This document shows positions 16,025-23,974 of a stretch of DNA of 64,000 nt, in pieces (within the stretch, counting starts at the first letter, position 1; each line of letters opens with the position of its first letter). A program made the translations under genes and the position numbers. Source of the DNA: Hyphomonadaceae bacterium (GTDB lineage Bacteria > Pseudomonadota > Alphaproteobacteria > Caulobacterales > Hyphomonadaceae). The notes below the pieces were generated by a model that worked only from the letters and a program-made list of their open reading frames with translations, was not told where the DNA came from and did not search any database. The stretch is from the NCBI GenBank assembly GCA_024743315.1, contig JANSWU010000003.1, positions 372,001-436,000 of the forward strand. The letters are read 5' to 3'.

Positions 16025-16516
16025 ATGTTGAAACACGTTGCAGCAAGTTTGACGGCTTTAAGCCTGTTTGCGGCGCCTTCTTTGGCTCAGGATGCAAGCC
16101 AGATCTCAATGGTTCAAGACGGGAAGTCTTGTGTGCAGTGCAACCTGTTCCAAGCCAATCTCTCTTATCAAGACGGTCAAAAGATTGACTTGTCGGGCGC
16201 GCGTCTACGACAGTCCAACCTGGCCTTGTCGACCTTTGACGATGTGAACCTGACGCGCGCCAACTTGTCTGTGAGCAATCTTTTTGGCGCGCGCTTCAAT
16301 CGCGCCAACTTCACCAATGCGAATTTCCAACACGCAACGGCGGTCGGCACCTATTTCGGATCGTCGACATTTACCGGCGCGCAATTGGATGGCGCGAACT
16401 TTTCCGGGGCCGATCTCTCGATCGCCAAAGGGCTCACCCAAGCCCAGCTCAACCGTGCCTGCGGGGACGCGTCGACCAAGCTACCAAAAGGCAAGACGAT
16501 CCCGGCCTGCAGCTAG
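16025..16516 (+). CDS. Secreted pentapeptide-repeat protein 1
   Basis: The 163-residue protein has a signal peptide (MLKHVAASLTALSLFAAPSLAQ) and about 12 A(N/D)LxX-type pentapeptide repeats from residue ~40 to ~135 (for example ANLSVSNLFGARFNRANF). These should form a right-handed quadrilateral beta-helix in the periplasm. A CVQC pair just after the signal (GKSCVQCNLFQ) and a late pair (ACGDA...PACS) suggest disulfides. The next gene is a longer relative with the same CxxC-plus-repeat layout, so the two look like a tandem duplication. The start has a short gap to the upstream NrdJ-like gene (69 bases). The ligand or target is unknown. Confidence 0.85.
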   Translation: MLKHVAASLTALSLFAAPSLAQDASQISMVQDGKSCVQCNLFQANLSYQDGQKIDLSGARLRQSNLALSTFDDVNLTRANLSVSNLFGARFNRANFTNANFQHATAVGTYFGSSTFTGAQLDGANFSGADLSIAKGLTQAQLNRACGDASTKLPKGKTIPACS

Positions 16517-16616
16517 GGCCAATTTGTGAGACATGTTTGCAACAGAAGCGTGCACGACGCAGGCATTACCACGATTTCAGTTAAACGCCGGCCCGGCTTC
16601 ACGTATGACACGCGAT

Positions 16617-17342
16617 ATGACGACACGGTTCGACATACGCGCGATCGCCATTTCCGGGCTCATGCTCGGACTGACGGGACCGGCGTTTGGCCAGGAAGCG
16701 CCCAGCCGGATCTCCTGGGCCCCCTCCTATAGCGGATCTTGTGTCGACTGCTCCTTAGTCGGTCGCAATATGTCGGGTTGGAATGTTTCCAAGGCAAATT
16801 ATCCGGGGGCCGACCTCACGGCGGCAAACTTGCGCCGCGCCCAGGCCCATGACGCAAATTTCAAGGGCGCTCAGGCCGCTGGCGCGGATCTGCGCCTTGG
16901 TGATTTTACCGGCGCAACCTTCGAAGAAGCGATTCTCGTCGGGGCGCGTTTGCAAGGCGCGACGTTCAATTCCGGCAAGATGCAAGGTGTGGTGCTGAAC
17001 GGCGCAAATCTGAGCGATGGCAAATTTATTGGAGCCACCCTTTCAGGCGCCCAAATCCAATCGGCGACCGTTCATAATGCTGACTTTTCGGCAGCCACTT
17101 TATCTCAAGCCATGCTCTCCGCTGCCGATCTGACAGGCTCGGTATTTGACAATGCGATCCTGACGGATGCTAATTTTTCGTCCGCCACCATCACCAATGC
17201 AAGCTTCCGCGACGCTCGTTTTGCTGGCGCCAACCTGGAAACAGCGATCGGCATTGAGAGCGCAAATTTCGAAGGGGCTTGTGCCACCGAAGACACGAGA
17301 CTGCCGGCTGTCTTGACCCTGCCTGAGTGCGTCAGCCTTTAA
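16617..17342 (+). CDS. Secreted pentapeptide-repeat protein 2
   Basis: The 241-residue product has a signal peptide (IAISGLMLGLTGPAFGQ), a CVDC pair (SGSCVDCSLVG) and about 25 pentapeptide repeats (ADLTAANLRRAQ, GANLSDGKFIGATLSGA and so on), and ends with a CATED...PECVSL tail. It is a longer paralogue of the preceding protein and probably forms a periplasmic beta-helix. The start is uncertain: ATG at 16617 gives the cleanest signal peptide, ATG at 16605 is almost as good, and one at 16533 would add an unlikely N-terminal extension. It ends convergently with tatC, overlapping its stop by 4 bases. The function is unknown. Confidence 0.8.
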   Translation: MTTRFDIRAIAISGLMLGLTGPAFGQEAPSRISWAPSYSGSCVDCSLVGRNMSGWNVSKANYPGADLTAANLRRAQAHDANFKGAQAAGADLRLGDFTGATFEEAILVGARLQGATFNSGKMQGVVLNGANLSDGKFIGATLSGAQIQSATVHNADFSAATLSQAMLSAADLTGSVFDNAILTDANFSSATITNASFRDARFAGANLETAIGIESANFEGACATEDTRLPAVLTLPECVSL

Positions 17343-18166
17343 GCGTCTGCAGCGTCTTCTTCAGCCGCTTTGCGCTCCATCGCAGACACAATCCAAATAC
17401 TGATTTCGTACAATCCATAGACTGGTACGGTCAGCATAATTTGTGAGATGAAGTCTGGCGGCGTGGCGAAGGCGGCGACCGCGAGAATGCCAACAACGGC
17501 GTATTTGCGCCCTTTACGAAGTGTGTCTGCCCCAACCAGTCCGGCACGGCCAAGCAGCGCCAGGATCACCGGCAACTGGAAGGACAATCCAAACGCTGTC
17601 ATCAGCGCGAGAGAGAGCGAAAGATATTCTGAAACCTTGATCTGGGCTTCGATCTGCACCGCATCGAGACCACCGGCCTGCTGCTGGCCTAGCGCAAACA
17701 CCATGACCAAAGGCATCATCACATAGAACACAAAGAGTACGCCGATTGTGAACAAAACCGGTGCAGCGATCAGAAATGGCAAAAACGCGCCGCGCTCATT
17801 CTTGTACAGGCCCGGGGCGACAAAGGCATAGACCTGCCAGGCCATGATTGGAAACGACACAAACAGGCCCGCAAACAGAGCGATTTTCAGTTTCACAAAG
17901 AAGAATTCAAGCGGCGCGGTATAAATCAGGCGCGGATCTTCGGTGACGCCGTGCGTCTTGAACGCCTCAATGAATGGCTCGACCAGAATATTGAAAATCG
18001 GTCCCGCAACAAAGAAACAGGCAATCGTGCAAGCAGCGAACGCTAAAAGCGCCTTCATCAGGCGCGAACGCAGCTCGTTCAGATGATCAAGCAATGGCGC
18101 CCGAGAGGCCTCCATCTCGTCCTCGAGCAGATCGGGACGCTGATCGACCGGAAGATCACTGCTCAC
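17339..18166 (-). CDS. tatC: Sec-independent translocase TatC
   Basis: This 275-residue inner-membrane protein has six predicted membrane segments and is the receptor subunit of the twin-arginine translocase, which exports folded proteins. The family start motif is present (SRAPLLDHLNELRSRLMKAL), as are FFVKLKIALFAGLFVSFPIM, the PGLYKNERGAFLPF loop and the FQLPVILALLGRAGLV region. It overlaps tatB by 4 bases (ATGA), the end of a leftward tatABC set. Length is normal with a short C-terminal cytoplasmic tail. Confidence 0.97.
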   Translation of the reverse strand: MSSDLPVDQRPDLLEDEMEASRAPLLDHLNELRSRLMKALLAFAACTIACFFVAGPIFNILVEPFIEAFKTHGVTEDPRLIYTAPLEFFFVKLKIALFAGLFVSFPIMAWQVYAFVAPGLYKNERGAFLPFLIAAPVLFTIGVLFVFYVMMPLVMVFALGQQQAGGLDAVQIEAQIKVSEYLSLSLALMTAFGLSFQLPVILALLGRAGLVGADTLRKGRKYAVVGILAVAAFATPPDFISQIMLTVPVYGLYEISIWIVSAMERKAAEEDAADA

Positions 18167-18549
18167 GAGGCGGCCTTGTCTTCAGGGTCGTTGGCTGGCT
18201 CGGCCTGGGGTTCAGGCGGCGTCAGGGGCTTGTTCAGCTCGTCTTTCACAGCGCGCTCTTCACGCATCACGCTTTCATTAATGTCTTTCTCAGCCGCCTT
18301 GAGTTCATCAATCGCTTCTGTGACGGCATTATCGCGTTTCAGCTCTTCGATTTCCTTGCGCAAATCATCAAGCTCGGCCTGACGCGCAATATCGTCAAAG
18401 GCGGCGCGAAACTCGTTCGCCATGGATCGGCCCTTGGCCACGAACTGCCCCAGTTTGCGCATCGTCAGCGACAGATCTTTCGGCCCAAGAATCACCAGGG
18501 CGATAATCACCAAAAAGATCAGTTCGCTAAATCCGAATTGCGGCAGCAT
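18163..18549 (-). CDS. tatB: Sec-independent translocase TatB
   Basis: The 128-residue protein starts MLPQFGFSELIFLVIIALVI, the single membrane helix and FxELxFL-like start of TatB, with the conserved GPKDLS hinge. An amphipathic helix and a charged coiled segment follow (~60-110), with an acidic/proline C-terminus (EPQAEPANDPEDKAAS). With TatC it forms the substrate receptor. It lies between tatA (31-base gap) and tatC (4-base overlap) in one leftward unit. Confidence 0.95.
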   Translation of the reverse strand: MLPQFGFSELIFLVIIALVILGPKDLSLTMRKLGQFVAKGRSMANEFRAAFDDIARQAELDDLRKEIEELKRDNAVTEAIDELKAAEKDINESVMREERAVKDELNKPLTPPEPQAEPANDPEDKAAS

Positions 18550-18580
18550 ATCTGTGCGCCTTCCGCGCTATCAGGCGGGC

Positions 18581-18799
18581 TTAGTCGGCCGACTTTGCCT
18601 TTTCTTTCTCCGGCGTGATGTTGACCATATCATCACCGTCGACGGCTTTCTTCTCAGCGTCTTCCTCGCGCAGGCCTTTGCGGAAACTGGTAATTCCCTT
18701 GGCGACATCACCCATGATGGAAGAAATCCGTCCGCGTCCGCCAAAAATCAGCAGAGCGACCACCGCAACGAGCAAAAGCTGCATCCAACTTGGAGCCAT
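18581..18799 (-). CDS. tatA: Sec-independent translocase TatA
   Basis: The 72-residue protein has the short membrane helix of TatA ([19 protein letters not shown]) and the [11 protein letters not shown] amphipathic helix. TatA oligomers form the pore-like assembly of the Tat system. The typical LGKG hinge is changed to [12 protein letters not shown], the variant common in alphaproteobacteria. The ATG at 18799 has GGAG 9 bases upstream; an in-frame start 42 bases earlier is rejected. It heads the tatABC unit, 85 bases after scpB. Confidence 0.93.
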   Translation of the reverse strand: MAPSWMQLLLVAVVALLIFGGRGRISSIMGDVAKGITSFRKGLREEDAEKKAVDGDDMVNITPEKEKAKSAD

Positions 18800-18884
18800 G
18801 ATTAATCTCCTATCACTCGCTCTGAGATAACGCGCCCACACGCCACTTACAATGGCATGACCGACGTTTCATACGTAGAAAACG

Positions 18885-19661
18885 CTAATGAATGTCTTCT
18901 TCAGGTCCTATAAAATCTGTGACGAAGTCAGCATTTTCTTCAGGCTCTGCCTCTGAATCGAGCGTTTCACCTTCATTGTGCATGCTCGTGCCATCGGCGA
19001 AGAAGCCGTCCGGGATCACATCAGACAGCAAGCCTTCGGCTTCCAGTTCCGCGCGTCCAGGCAAGACATCCAGGCTTTCCAATCCGAAATGCTCCAGGAA
19101 CTTGTCCGTGGTGCCAAGGGTTACAGGCCGCCCCGGGGTCTTGCGACGACCTTTGATTTTGACCCATCCTGCTTCCATCAGGACGTCGATCGTGCCTTTT
19201 GACACTGCCACGCCGCGCACGGCTTCGATCTCGGCCCGTGTAACCGGCTGGCCATAGGCGATAATGGCAAGCGTTTCGAGCGCGGCCTGTGACAAGGATT
19301 TCTGTTCATGCCGCTCCTCCACGAAGAGGTAGCCGAGGTCGTCCGCGGTCTGGAAACGCCATTTACCGGCCACCTCGACCAGGTTCACGCCGCGCTGGGC
19401 ATAGGTGGATTTCAGCGTCATCAGCACAGCCGGCACATCGACCCCTTGTGGCAGGACTTCGGCGATCTCAGCTGCTTCCAGCGGTTGTCCGGCAGCAAAC
19501 AGGACGGCTTCGGCGCGGCGCACGGCTTCAGCCATGGCGTCATCCTCGGCCTCATATAGAGTTTCGGCAGAGCGCTTATACGCAAAGGAAAGTTGTTGCA
19601 CGGCGCGGCGAATGTCCTCTGGGGCATCCTCGATCGGGATGCTGGTTTCAACTTTTGTCAT
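18885..19661 (-). CDS. scpB: Segregation and condensation protein B
   Basis: This 258-residue SMC-complex accessory protein contains two winged-helix domains: AEAVLFAAGQPLEAAEIAEV (~50-70) and LETLAIIAYGQPVTRAEIEA, with the conserved VRGV and GRRKTPGRPVTLGTTDKFLEHFG segments (~155-195). With ScpA it bridges the SMC ATPase for chromosome condensation. The N-terminal 30 residues and the acidic tail after ~200 are longer than in Bacillus ScpB, as is usual in alphaproteobacteria. The start overlaps the end of scpA by 4 bases. Confidence 0.95.
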   Translation of the reverse strand: MTKVETSIPIEDAPEDIRRAVQQLSFAYKRSAETLYEAEDDAMAEAVRRAEAVLFAAGQPLEAAEIAEVLPQGVDVPAVLMTLKSTYAQRGVNLVEVAGKWRFQTADDLGYLFVEERHEQKSLSQAALETLAIIAYGQPVTRAEIEAVRGVAVSKGTIDVLMEAGWVKIKGRRKTPGRPVTLGTTDKFLEHFGLESLDVLPGRAELEAEGLLSDVIPDGFFADGTSMHNEGETLDSEAEPEENADFVTDFIGPEEDIH

Positions 19662-20473
19662 GGGGTCATCCCCTCTGGTTGTGGCGCGTTCCCGCGCAAA
19701 TAGAGCGGCCCGAAATGCTGATCCTGGCGGACGTCCACGTCGCCATCCCTAGTCAGTTCTAGGGTCGCTGAAAACACGCTAGCTGTGACAGATCGGGTCG
19801 GAACCTCAGGATCCACGTTGATCATTTGCCGGCGAATATCATCCAAGCTGGCCCATTCCTTCAGTTTCGGGCTGAGCGAGCGGAGATTGTCCCGGGCGCT
19901 TTCCAGTGGCAGCACGAATTGGTTCTGGATCGTGTGCGGGGCTTCTTTGGCCTTGCGCTGGCGGATCGAGCCGAAAGACTGCATCAAATGGTACAGCGTG
20001 GTGTCATATTCGGTGGTTTTCACCACTTTGGGCTGTTCCGGCATACCGCGCAGGAACACATCGCGTCCCAACTGGTTGCTTTCCATCAAAGCCTCACCGG
20101 CCTCGCGCATCGCGTCGAGGCGCTTGAGCCGGAAGGCGAGCTTACGCGCATCGTCTTCGGCGCTCTCAGCCTCTTCTCCATCTTTTTTGGGCTTGGGCAG
20201 GAGCAATCGCGATTTCAAGAATGCCAACCAGGCCGCCATAAGAAGATAGTCGGCTGCCAAATCGATCCGCTTGTCCTGGGCTTCCTGAATGAAGGTCAGA
20301 TATTGCGTGGCCAGCTCCAGGATCGAGACATGCAGCAAATCGACTTTCTGCTTGCGCGCGAGGTCGAGCAGGAGGTGCAACGGCCCCTCATAGCCCGAGA
20401 CATCAATCGAAAAAATGTCTTCGGTTTCGACATCGTCATCGAGTGTGACCAGATCGTTGGAGACCAATTCCAT
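19658..20473 (-). CDS. scpA: Segregation and condensation protein A
   Basis: The 271-residue kleisin links the SMC ATPase heads. The family core begins with YEGPLHLLLDLARKQKVDLL (~29-48). It continues with DYLLMAAWLAFLKSRLLLP and ends with the C-terminal winged helix (DIRRQMINVDPEVPTRSVTA; FSATLELTRDGDVDVRQ). It is translationally coupled to scpB (4-base overlap) and lies 2 bases after nagZ. A long rightward frame on the opposite strand is a shadow of this gene. Confidence 0.96.
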   Translation of the reverse strand: MELVSNDLVTLDDDVETEDIFSIDVSGYEGPLHLLLDLARKQKVDLLHVSILELATQYLTFIQEAQDKRIDLAADYLLMAAWLAFLKSRLLLPKPKKDGEEAESAEDDARKLAFRLKRLDAMREAGEALMESNQLGRDVFLRGMPEQPKVVKTTEYDTTLYHLMQSFGSIRQRKAKEAPHTIQNQFVLPLESARDNLRSLSPKLKEWASLDDIRRQMINVDPEVPTRSVTASVFSATLELTRDGDVDVRQDQHFGPLYLRGNAPQPEGMTP

Positions 20474-20475
20474 GG

Positions 20476-21519
20476 CTATGCCTGCGCCTCCATGCTCGAC
20501 ATCAATTCACCGAACCGCGCCCAGGCCCGCTCGCGATCAAATGGCGCTGGCTCAAGCGCAGATGCCTCCGCCGCTTGCGCCCGCTCCAAGGCAATCCCTG
20601 ACAGAGGTCCTGCGGCCTCGGCGACTTCCTGCATTTCCTTGAGGATCTCGGCTGAGTCCTTCAAAAAACCCGAACAGTGCAAGAGCACATCGCAGCCAGC
20701 CGCCAGCGCTTTTGCGCCGCGCGTCGCGAGTGACCCGCCCAGAGCCTCCATCCCCAAATCATCTGTCATCAGAAGACCTTGAAATCCGATTCGCTTGCGA
20801 ATGGTCTCGGAAATAACGGTTGGCGAGATGGTCGTCGGTAAATCCGGGTCGAAGGCTTCGAAGATCACATGACATGTCATGCCCATAGGCACATTGTCTG
20901 CCAATGCCTTGAAAACAGACATGTCTTGCAAAAGCGTCCCGACATCCGCACTGACCGAAGGTAGGTCATAATGGGTATCCGCAGTCGCGCGGCCCTGCCC
21001 CGGCATATGCTTCACCACGCCAACAATACCGGCATCTGACAGCCCCAAATAGGCGGCCTCTGTCAGTTCCGTCACAGCGTCGACCGTATAGCCAAACGCG
21101 CGATCGCCGATCGCATCATGAGTCTCGGTTTGTCGCAGATCACAACAGGGCGCACAATCGGCGCGAATGCCAAGATCATAAAGCTCAGCGCCCATCAGGC
21201 GATGACCGAGAAAACATGCCTCCACGGCCTGTTCTGGAGCCGCCTCATAGAGCGCCCCATAGACACCGGCAGCTGGAAATTTGGGCCATTCAGGCGCTTT
21301 CAACCGCGCTACGCGTCCGCCTTCCTGATCAATAAAGATCAAAGCATCACGCCCCAGCGCGTCCTTGATGTCTTGCGTCAGAGCGACGACCTGATCCCTG
21401 CTAACACAGGACCGCCCCATCAGGATCACCCCCCAAGGCTGCATATCACGCAGAAAGGCCCGCTCCTCGGTTAAGAGAGCCGGGCCAGAAACACTGGTGA
21501 TGCAGGCGGATAAGCTCAT
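20476..21519 (-). CDS. nagZ: Beta-N-acetylhexosaminidase
   Basis: The 347-residue family 3 glycoside hydrolase removes N-acetylglucosamine from recycled muropeptides in the cytoplasm. Motifs are in place: FIDQEGGRVARLKAPEWPKF (~63-82), KHMPGQGRATADTHYDLPS (~165-183, with the catalytic His/Asp loop) and MTDDLGMEALGGSLA, which carries the nucleophilic Asp. There is no signal peptide. It overlaps the SPOR gene by 4 bases and belongs to the leftward SPOR-nagZ-scpAB run typical of alphaproteobacteria. Confidence 0.96.
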   Translation of the reverse strand: MSLSACITSVSGPALLTEERAFLRDMQPWGVILMGRSCVSRDQVVALTQDIKDALGRDALIFIDQEGGRVARLKAPEWPKFPAAGVYGALYEAAPEQAVEACFLGHRLMGAELYDLGIRADCAPCCDLRQTETHDAIGDRAFGYTVDAVTELTEAAYLGLSDAGIVGVVKHMPGQGRATADTHYDLPSVSADVGTLLQDMSVFKALADNVPMGMTCHVIFEAFDPDLPTTISPTVISETIRKRIGFQGLLMTDDLGMEALGGSLATRGAKALAAGCDVLLHCSGFLKDSAEILKEMQEVAEAAGPLSGIALERAQAAEASALEPAPFDRERAWARFGELMSSMEAQA

Positions 21520-22379
21520 CCAGCAACCTTTGCGACAACCATACAGTCTTTACCTGCGGCTTTAACGTCGGTGCAAAACCCTTTTGCAGCATCCCGGTCA
21601 GCGAAGGATCCGACTCGAAGGCGGTAAAAAACGCCTTTGGCGCCAAGATCCGCGCGCTGAATGTCCAGATTTGCCCCCATGAAGAGATCTGGCGCGGTGT
21701 TCTGCAATCGGTTCCAGGCCGACCTCGCCGCCTCTTCCGAGCGCAAAGCGGAGAGCTGCACCTGATAAGCACCATTGTCAGCAAACCGAGACACCGCCTC
21801 AGGCGACACGCCAGACAGCTCGCTCACCGCCGGCAGAGTCGGCTCTGTGACCGGCTGCGGCGTGGCAACCGCGATTTGGATAGGCGGGCGAGGCGCGTCT
21901 TCTGCGTCCACGACAGAGTCTGCCTCGGCAAAGATGATGGATGGCGTCTCTTCACTGTCCTCGACTGGCGGAACCTGCGACGGCCCGCCCGCGAGGACAG
22001 GGTCGCGGCGGCGAATGTCGATTGGATTGCGAGCAGCTGTCTTTTGCAAAGCCGGGTCGCCCAATCCATCCATGGAATCATAATAGGCCTTGTCCTGACC
22101 TGCGACCTGAACCCCGCCGCGTTCATCTGGGGAACGCTTATAAGGGGCATCATCTGACGCAATCACTGGAAGTCCGCCCTGGGTTGGACGCACGCCCTGG
22201 CGATACGTGTTCCAGACCACGCCGGCGAAAATCAGCAAAACGCCCAGTGCGAGCACCAGAATCAGTGGCCCTCGCCCGGTTTCATCATCGCGAATCTCGA
22301 ACCCGCGATATTCATCTTCATAAGGCCCAAAGTCATAATCGGGCTCGCGTTGTGCACGGCTCATACCTACCCCTGCCAT
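21516..22379 (-). CDS. SPOR-domain cell envelope protein
   Basis: The 287-residue bitopic protein has a cytoplasmic acidic start (REPDYDFGPYEDEYRGFE), one membrane helix (~38-58, LILVLALGVLLIFAGVVW), a long proline- and acid-rich periplasmic linker and a C-terminal SPOR domain (~210-285; AYQVQLSALRSEEAARSAWN, YRLRVGSFADRDAAKGFC). SPOR domains bind denuded septal peptidoglycan, so a division or septum role is likely. An alternative start is ATG at 22364. The short upstream region carries two GTTAAC words. Confidence 0.88.
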   Translation of the reverse strand: MAGVGMSRAQREPDYDFGPYEDEYRGFEIRDDETGRGPLILVLALGVLLIFAGVVWNTYRQGVRPTQGGLPVIASDDAPYKRSPDERGGVQVAGQDKAYYDSMDGLGDPALQKTAARNPIDIRRRDPVLAGGPSQVPPVEDSEETPSIIFAEADSVVDAEDAPRPPIQIAVATPQPVTEPTLPAVSELSGVSPEAVSRFADNGAYQVQLSALRSEEAARSAWNRLQNTAPDLFMGANLDIQRADLGAKGVFYRLRVGSFADRDAAKGFCTDVKAAGKDCMVVAKVAG

Positions 22380-22446
22380 CTACAGTTTCGTTAACAGCTA
22401 GGCTTGTTTTGTTAACGATGCCTGAATCTGGTGACCGAATTGGGGC

Positions 22447-23649
22447 TCACAGCATGCTTTCCATGCTGAATAGGCGCCGATGCAGCTCAATCGCATAATT
22501 GTCAGTCATTCCAGCAAGATAGTCGCACACCAGACGGGCGCGGCGCACCGCCGGCGCCTGTTCCGCATCCCGCCGCCAGACATCCGGCAAAGTCTCTGGT
22601 TCGTCCATGAACAGCCCGAACAGTTCCTTCAAGATACGTTTCGCCTGAGACCGCATGCGATTGACTTTATAATGCTTGTACATGCGCTCATAGAGGAAGG
22701 CACGCAGGGCGCGTTGATCACGATCCAGGCCTTCGGAGAAAGCGACCAGTGCAACCGGCATGGCCCGCACATCCGCCGCGCTTTGAGGCTTGTATGTCTT
22801 GACCCGGCGCAGGGTTTCGGCGGTCAAATCATCGATCCAATAGCCGATCAGACGACGAACCGCCTCATTGACGATTTTGCCGCGATCCAGCGCCGGATAG
22901 TCATCTTTCACCGACCGGAAAATATCGCCGACGAGCGGGAGCTCTTCCAGATCCTCTATCGTAAAGAGCCCCGCGGCGATTCCGTCATCAATATCGTGAT
23001 TGTTGTATGCAATATCATCAGCTAGCGCCGCAACCTGGGCTTCCGGACCAGCAAACTGATCGAGTTCCAACTCTTCCAGCCAGACAAAGTCGCGAAACGC
23101 GGCCGGCAAGTCCTGTATCGAATTATCCGGCGTGATGAGCGGACCATTGTGTTTGACCAGGCCCTCCAGCATTTCCCAAGTCAGATTGAGGCCTGGAAAG
23201 GTCGGATAGCGATCCTCCAATTTGGTGACCACGCGCAGCGTCTGGGCGTTATGGTCAAAGCCCTCATACGCCTCCATGCACTCGTCGAGCTGATCTTCGC
23301 CTGCATGACCAAAGGGCGGATGGCCGAGATCGTGGGCCAGCGCCATGGCTTCAGCGAGATCTTCGTCGAGGCCGAGTGTGCGGGCAACCGAGCGGGCAAT
23401 CTGAGCGACCTCAAGCGAATGGGTCAGGCGGGTGCGATAATGATCGCCTTCATGGGCGACAAAAACCTGCGTTTTCTGCTTAAGCCGCCGAAACGCCGAG
23501 GCGTGTATGATCCGGTCGCGATCACGCTGAAACGGCGTCCGGGTGGCTGAATGCGGCTCTTCAATGAATCGACCTCGAGAATCTTCCCAGCGGGTTGCAA
23601 ACACTGCCCTCTTTTCAGGAATGTTCGGGGTCACTATCTTATCGCTCAT
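22447..23649 (-). CDS. dgt: dGTPase-like dNTP triphosphohydrolase
   Basis: The 400-residue HD-domain enzyme splits dGTP or other dNTPs to the nucleoside and tripolyphosphate. The HD metal ligands are visible: [12 protein letters not shown] (His77) and [14 protein letters not shown] (His106, Asp107). The type-2 family features [11 protein letters not shown] and [15 protein letters not shown] are also present. The start at 23649 forms a CATG palindrome with the erpA start on the other strand. A longer form starting at 23706 is possible but would run into erpA. The lack of argS between dgt and the SPOR gene differs from Caulobacter. Confidence 0.93.
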   Translation of the reverse strand: MSDKIVTPNIPEKRAVFATRWEDSRGRFIEEPHSATRTPFQRDRDRIIHASAFRRLKQKTQVFVAHEGDHYRTRLTHSLEVAQIARSVARTLGLDEDLAEAMALAHDLGHPPFGHAGEDQLDECMEAYEGFDHNAQTLRVVTKLEDRYPTFPGLNLTWEMLEGLVKHNGPLITPDNSIQDLPAAFRDFVWLEELELDQFAGPEAQVAALADDIAYNNHDIDDGIAAGLFTIEDLEELPLVGDIFRSVKDDYPALDRGKIVNEAVRRLIGYWIDDLTAETLRRVKTYKPQSAADVRAMPVALVAFSEGLDRDQRALRAFLYERMYKHYKVNRMRSQAKRILKELFGLFMDEPETLPDVWRRDAEQAPAVRRARLVCDYLAGMTDNYAIELHRRLFSMESML

Positions 23650-23974
23650 GAGCACTGTCACTTTGTCTGAATCGGCCGCCAATCGCATTAGAGCGATTCT
23701 GGCCAAACAACCGGATAAGTCCTACTTAAGGGTTTCCGTCGAAGGCGGCGGCTGCTCTGGATTCTCATACAAATTCGATCTCGATGATACCGCCAATGCG
23801 GATGACCTTGTGGTCACGCGCGATGGGGTCAGCGTCCTGGTCGATGAAATGAGCCTCGAATTTATGAACGGCTCGGAAATCGACTTCTCGACCGAGCTGA
23901 TCGGAGCCGCGTTCAAGATCAACAATCCAAATGCCACAGCGGGCTGCGGCTGCGGCACGAGTTTCTCGATCTAA
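23648..23974 (+). CDS. erpA: Iron-sulfur cluster insertion protein
   Basis: The 108-residue A-type carrier delivers Fe-S clusters to apoproteins. The three cluster-binding cysteines are present: Cys36 (GGGCSGFSY), and Cys100 and Cys102 (AGCGCGTSF). The sequence matches the ErpA/HesB family throughout. The start at 23648 shares two bases with the dgt start codon on the opposite strand, so its ribosome site lies within dgt. An ATG at 23621 with a short extra N-terminus is possible. The 3' end overlaps the convergent lipoprotein gene by 4 bases. Confidence 0.93.
   Translation: MSTVTLSESAANRIRAILAKQPDKSYLRVSVEGGGCSGFSYKFDLDDTANADDLVVTRDGVSVLVDEMSLEFMNGSEIDFSTELIGAAFKINNPNATAGCGCGTSFSI

Noticed and set aside
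19826-20782. 318-residue rightward open frame
   Set aside because: It is opposite scpA and nagZ, both with strong family matches.
22389-22417. Inverted CGTTAAC/GTTAACG pair, possible CtrA or operator site
   Set aside because: The spacing does not match the CtrA motif TTAA-N7-TTAA and 7-base arms are too short to call.
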